From positions 1 through 64,000 of the forward strand of contig NZ_NAST01000012.1 of assembly GCF_002142215.1 (NCBI RefSeq): 64,000 nucleotides of DNA. The letters run 5' to 3'. Positions 60,506 through 64,000 of the stretch are shown one piece after another. The position numbers and the translations under genes were made by a program. The first letter of the stretch is position 1, and each line of letters starts with the position of its first letter. The stretch comes from Gilliamella sp. N-G2. Its GTDB lineage: Bacteria; Pseudomonadota; Gammaproteobacteria; Enterobacterales; Orbaceae. The notes under the pieces are model-generated. The model was not told the DNA's origin. It saw nothing but the letters and a program-made list of their open reading frames with translations, and searched no databases.

Positions 60506-60925
60506 ATGAACTTTATATTAGCTGGTCATGGAAACATTGCCGTAGAAATGAAAAATAGCATTGAAATGATAGCTGGCGAATACCCAAACGTATACGCTAT
60601 CACTTTTCAATTAGGTGATGGTATCGAGACTCTAAAAGACAAATATCTAAATATTATAAATCAATCAACTGAGCAACCATTCATTATTATCACTGATATT
60701 TTTTCCGGCAGCCCTTATAACGCAGCGGCAATGTTAGCAATGCAATTAGGAAATATTGAAGTCATTAGTGGCTTATCTTTACCCCTTTGCTTAGCGTTAT
60801 TACATCTTGATTACTCTTCAATTAGCTTTGAAGAAACTTTTGAACAACTTAACGACATCAAATCAGATTTCATCAAATCTTTCAAAAAAATATCTAAAGA
60901 CATCGCTGAAGAAGAGGAGTTTTAA
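60506..60925 (+). CDS. sorF: L-sorbose PTS EIIA component
   Basis: This 139-residue IIA protein of the mannose-type PTS family accepts phosphate from HPr on H8 of FILAGHGNIA; the family fold is clear in IITDIFSGSPYNAAAMLA. Order IIA-IIB-IIC-IID-reductase matches sorF-sorB-sorA-sorM-sorE of the Klebsiella sorbose operon. AGAGGT precedes the ATG. The stop and the next ATG are contiguous. Confidence 0.85.
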   Translation: MNFILAGHGNIAVEMKNSIEMIAGEYPNVYAITFQLGDGIETLKDKYLNIINQSTEQPFIIITDIFSGSPYNAAAMLAMQLGNIEVISGLSLPLCLALLHLDYSSISFEETFEQLNDIKSDFIKSFKKISKDIAEEEEF

Positions 60926-61417
60926 ATGATTATAAATCTAGTTCGTATTGATGACCGTTTAATCCATGGTCAAGTCACGACAGTTTGGACCAAAGAAGCA
61001 AAAGCGGAAAGAATAATTGTGGTTAGCGATGATGTTGCTAACGACGAAATCCGTTCAACTTTAGTTAAACAAGCTGCCCCTCCTGGAATTAAAGTTTCCG
61101 TTGTGAGTATTGAAAAAGCAGCAGCGGTTTATAAAAACCCAAAATATGAAAACGATACCGTATTTTATCTGTTTACTAATCCAACCGATGTGATGCGACT
61201 AATAGAACAAGGTGTGCCAATTAAAAGTATCAATATTGGTGGTATGTCCTTTAAAACTGGAAAAAAGCAGATTACTAAAGCCGTTTCAGTAGATGAAAAC
61301 GACGTAACAGCATTTAGAAAAATGCACCAAATGGGAGTTGAACTTTGTTTAAAAGTTGTAATTACCGATCCTAACGTCGATTTTATCAAACTACTTGAAC
61401 AAGAATTTCCCTATTAA
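60926..61417 (+). CDS. sorB: L-sorbose PTS EIIB component
   Basis: This 163-residue IIB protein of the mannose/sorbose family carries the phosphohistidine H14 in LVRIDDRLIHGQVTTVW, the family signature. It passes phosphate to sorbose bound to IIC/IID. GAGGAG overlaps the end of sorF, so the two are coupled. Confidence 0.88.
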   Translation: MIINLVRIDDRLIHGQVTTVWTKEAKAERIIVVSDDVANDEIRSTLVKQAAPPGIKVSVVSIEKAAAVYKNPKYENDTVFYLFTNPTDVMRLIEQGVPIKSINIGGMSFKTGKKQITKAVSVDENDVTAFRKMHQMGVELCLKVVITDPNVDFIKLLEQEFPY

Positions 61418-61443
61418 TTAATAGGAATAAAAAGGAGGCAAAA

Positions 61444-62256
61444 ATGGAGATTTCATTATTTCAAATTGTATTAATTTTCATCTTTTCATGTATAGCCGGT
61501 ATGGGAAGTGTACTTGATGAATTTCAAACTCACCGCCCACTAATCGCCTGTACGGTAATAGGCTTAATATTGGGCGATATAAAAACAGGTATTATTCTAG
61601 GTGGTACGCTTGAATTGATAGCATTAGGTTGGATGAATATTGGCGCGGCCCAATCACCTGATTCAGCACTAGCTAGTGTCATATCGACAATTTTAGTCGT
61701 GGTTGGTAAACAAGATATTCAAACCGGAATCGCAATCGCCCTACCCGTTGCCGCTGCAGGACAAGTTTTAACTGTATTTGCTAGAACTATCACTGTGGTC
61801 TTCCAACATGAAGCTGATAATGCTGCTGAGAAAGTTCAATTCAAAAAAATAGAACTTTTACATTACAGTGCACTGTTTGTACAAGCGTTACGAGTAGCAA
61901 TACCCGCAACGCTAGTCGCCATTTATGTTGATGCAAATACAGTTAATACCTTATTAAGCATGTTGCCAGATATTGTTACTGGAGGACTTACCGTTGCTGG
62001 TGGATTTATTGTTGTCGTAGGTTATGCAATGGTATTAAACATGATGATGGTTAAATACCTTGCACCTTTCTTCTACTTAGGCTTTGTTCTTGGTGGTTAT
62101 CTAAACTTTAGCTTACTGTCATTCGGTATTTTAGGCGTTATTTTTGCCATTATTTATGTCCAATTAAATTCTAAATTTAACACAACTAAAAATAATGAAA
62201 AAAATATTGTGGCAAATAATAATTCAATCATTGCTGATGATGAGTTAGACGATTAA
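61444..62256 (+). CDS. sorA: L-sorbose PTS EIIC component
   Basis: This 270-residue inner-membrane permease is of the mannose-family IIC type, with about eight hydrophobic segments and the conserved GGTLELIALGWMNIGAAQSPDSALASV. A polar, acidic tail follows. AAAGGAGG precedes the ATG perfectly. Works with SorM. Confidence 0.9.
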   Translation: MEISLFQIVLIFIFSCIAGMGSVLDEFQTHRPLIACTVIGLILGDIKTGIILGGTLELIALGWMNIGAAQSPDSALASVISTILVVVGKQDIQTGIAIALPVAAAGQVLTVFARTITVVFQHEADNAAEKVQFKKIELLHYSALFVQALRVAIPATLVAIYVDANTVNTLLSMLPDIVTGGLTVAGGFIVVVGYAMVLNMMMVKYLAPFFYLGFVLGGYLNFSLLSFGILGVIFAIIYVQLNSKFNTTKNNEKNIVANNNSIIADDELDD

Positions 62257-62273
62257 TAAATAAGGATTTTATT

Positions 62274-63104
62274 ATGAAAGAAATGTTAAATACCATTCAA
62301 AAGAAAGATATTGTTAGCACGTTTATTCGATCTAATTTTCAACAAGCATCTTTTAATTATGAACGAATTCATGCCCTAGCCTTTTGTGTTGACATGATTC
62401 CTACAATCAAACGAGTATACAAAACAAAAGAGGAGCAACGCGAAGCGTTAAAAAGACATCTAACATTCTTTAATACAACTCCGGCAATGTGTGGACCTGT
62501 TATAGGCGTCACCATGGCAATGGAAGAAGCTAGAGCGAATGGCGCTGATATCTCTGATGGCACAATTAACAGTTTAAAAGTTGGTTTAATGGGTCCTTTA
62601 GCTGGAGTAGGTGATCCATTAGTTTGGGGAACGTTACGGCCAATAACGGCGGCGCTGGGTGCATCATTAGCACTAAGTGGAAATATCGCTGGTCCATTAT
62701 TGTTTTTTGTCTTATTTAACTTAATTCGATTGGCAATGAAATGGTATGGATTAACTTATGGATTATCTAAAGGGATTGGTATCGTTAAAGATCTTTCAGG
62801 CAATATTCTGCCAAAATTAACTGAAGGTGCAACAATTTTAGGCCTATTTATCATGGGCGTATTGGTCACCAAATGGACCTCAATAAATGTCCCACTAATT
62901 GTGTCACAAACTGTCGGAATCAATGGTGAAGAAGTCACTATGACAGTACAAGGCATCTTTAACGATCTTGTGCCAGGCCTACTACCTCTAGCATTAACAC
63001 TTTTAATGATGAATTTGTTAAGGAAAAAAATAAGTCCAATAATATTAATCTTTATCTTATTTGCGGTGGGTATTATTGGCTATGGTTTAGGTATTCTTGC
63101 CTAA
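62274..63104 (+). CDS. sorM: L-sorbose PTS EIID component
   Basis: This 276-residue mannose-family IID protein has the characteristic N-terminal FIRSNFQQASFNYERIHALA, HLTFFNTTPAMCGPVIGVTMAMEE and GLMGPLAGVGDPLVWGTLRPI, and C-terminal membrane helices. It completes the transporter. AAGGAT precedes the ATG. Confidence 0.92.
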   Translation: MKEMLNTIQKKDIVSTFIRSNFQQASFNYERIHALAFCVDMIPTIKRVYKTKEEQREALKRHLTFFNTTPAMCGPVIGVTMAMEEARANGADISDGTINSLKVGLMGPLAGVGDPLVWGTLRPITAALGASLALSGNIAGPLLFFVLFNLIRLAMKWYGLTYGLSKGIGIVKDLSGNILPKLTEGATILGLFIMGVLVTKWTSINVPLIVSQTVGINGEEVTMTVQGIFNDLVPGLLPLALTLLMMNLLRKKISPIILIFILFAVGIIGYGLGILA

Positions 63105-63158
63105 CATTAGGGAGAGAAAAAAGAAAGAAAATAATTAATCGTCCAAAATTAATAAAAG

Positions 63159-63225
63159 GGTTCAGAGTTACCTAATACGTTAGTAATAGTGATTTGATTG
63201 CTAAAAAACAAACACGCTTTGAACC
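63159..63225 (+). repeat. Long-range stem between sorM and sorE
   Basis: GGTTCAGAG (63159-63167) can pair with CTTTGAACC (63217-63225), with one G-U pair, around a 49-base loop. It lies in the 175-base gap before sorE and could mark partial termination or processing; no T-run follows. Low certainty. Confidence 0.3.
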
Positions 63226-63279
63226 TTTCCACTAAACAAATTTAAGCAATTTAATCAAATTGAAAAATAAGAGGAATAT

Positions 63280-64000
63280 ATGAGAACTCAAGCAGTTAGA
63301 TTGTATGGAAAAAATGATTTGCGATTAGAGTCATTTCAACTTCCAGAAATTACTGATGATGAAATTCTAGTAACCGTCATTGTTGATAGTATGTGTATGT
63401 CTTCATTAAAATTAGTTAATCAAGGTGAAAATCATAAAAAAACACCACCGTATTTAAAAAATAACCCGATTATTATTGGGCATGAATGTTGCGGTGAAAT
63501 TATAAAAGTTGGGAAAAAATGGCAACATAAATTTAAACCGGGTCAAAAATATGTCGTTCAAGCTAATTTGCAACTTGCCGATAGTCCATACTGCGTGGGT
63601 TATTCCTATCCTTATACAGGTGGTTGTGCAACTTACATGATAATTAATCATGATGTACTGAAGCAAGACTGTTTGATTCCTTATGATGGACAAACTTATT
63701 TTGAAGGCGCGTTAATTGAACCATTATCGTGTATCATTGGTGCATTCAATGCTAACTTTCATCTAAAACCAAATAGTTATGAACACATCATGGGTATAAA
63801 ACCCAATGGTAATCTGATTATTTTAGGTGGTACCGGTCCTATGGGAATGTTGGCTATAGATTATGCATTAGGTGGTCCTATCGCGCCAAAAAAAGTTGTT
63901 GTAACTGGTCGCAGCAAGGAAAAAATAGCACATCTAAAAACCCTTTACCAATCTCGTAATGGTATTGAATTAGAATTTGTAGATATTTCCAATATCGATG
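63280..64000 (+). CDS. sorE: L-sorbose-1-phosphate reductase, N-terminal part
   Basis: SorE reduces L-sorbose-1-phosphate to D-glucitol-6-phosphate. The 240 residues in the window belong to a zinc-type medium-chain dehydrogenase: IIGHECCGEIIKVGKKWQ (metal region), EPLSCIIGAFNANF, and the nucleotide-binding LIILGGTGPMGMLAIDYALG. The opening TQAVRLYGKNDLRLESFQLP is as I remember SorE of Klebsiella. GAGGAAT precedes the ATG at 63280. The gene continues past the right edge. Position right after a four-part mannose-family PTS matches the sor operon, which supports the name. Confidence 0.83.
   Translation, partial: MRTQAVRLYGKNDLRLESFQLPEITDDEILVTVIVDSMCMSSLKLVNQGENHKKTPPYLKNNPIIIGHECCGEIIKVGKKWQHKFKPGQKYVVQANLQLADSPYCVGYSYPYTGGCATYMIINHDVLKQDCLIPYDGQTYFEGALIEPLSCIIGAFNANFHLKPNSYEHIMGIKPNGNLIILGGTGPMGMLAIDYALGGPIAPKKVVVTGRSKEKIAHLKTLYQSRNGIELEFVDISNID

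Noticed and set aside
53768..63181. Shared 12-mer ACCTAATACGTT after serA and after sorM
   Set aside because: Two copies 9.4 kb apart without extended similarity; probably chance in AT-rich intergenic sequence.

Overview
The window looks like chromosomal DNA of an AT-rich gammaproteobacterium. Gene content and order are enterobacterial in type: a thrU-tyrU-glyT-thrT-tufB tRNA/EF-Tu cluster, xerD-dsbC-recJ, queA/tgt, hemE-yjaG-hupA, srlAEBD-gutM-srlR, mutH and rapZ. The proteins are diverged and the base composition is low in GC. I think the host-associated family Orbaceae (Gilliamella, Orbus, Frischella and relatives) is the best fit. That is inference from composition and content, not a database match.

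Layout. Positions 1-870 hold the start of tuf and four tRNA genes on the minus strand. Positions 865-8940 hold adhE, tcdA, a DUF711 (PFL-family)/ACT gene pair, alaA and a LoiP-type metalloprotease. Positions 9.1-12.3 kb carry queA and tgt, split by an inverted second LoiP-like lipoprotein gene, then tRNA-Pro. From 12.4 to 15.9 kb a LacI-type regulator faces a three-gene ascorbate-family PTS. Positions 16-24 kb are accessory metabolism: an acetyltransferase, an APC permease, adhP, a decayed ABC-transporter locus, an MFS carrier, a LacD-type aldolase, grxB and a small membrane protein. Positions 24-54 kb are mostly housekeeping: xerD-dsbC-recJ, mpl, nnr, serine dehydratase, proS, bepA, rluC, dsbB, rluA, rdgB, rapZ, envC-yibQ, glyQS, yciC, ybaK, hupA-yjaG-hemE, argP, rpiA and serA. 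Positions 54-58.1 kb hold a complete glucitol (sorbitol) operon on the minus strand. dps, an FMN reductase and mutH follow. The window ends in a mannose-family PTS operon whose order and final gene match the L-sorbose (sor) operon; sorE runs off the end.

How the parts connect. The window is rich in phosphotransferase sugar uptake (three systems) and in fermentative alcohol metabolism (AdhE, AdhP), as expected of a sugar-fermenting gut bacterium. The sorbose and sorbitol loci share an intermediate. SorE would make glucitol-6-phosphate from sorbose-1-phosphate, and SrlD oxidises glucitol-6-phosphate to fructose-6-phosphate. Three M48 metalloproteases (LoiP, a LoiP paralogue, BepA), DsbB/DsbC, EnvC and a lipoprotein phosphatase form an envelope-maintenance theme. 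ProS, YbaK and tRNA-Pro cover proline charging and its proofreading.

The most interesting points for follow-up are: a perfect 13-bp inverted repeat in the sorbitol promoter; an array of TTTGTGAA motifs before the sorbose operon; an ascorbate-family PTS with no catabolic enzymes under a LacI-type regulator; the decayed ABC transporter locus; a DsbC lacking its structural disulfide; the LoiP duplication around queA; and the DUF711/ACT pair of unknown function. I did not find a CRISPR array, prophage, insertion sequence or a convincing wholly new multi-gene system.
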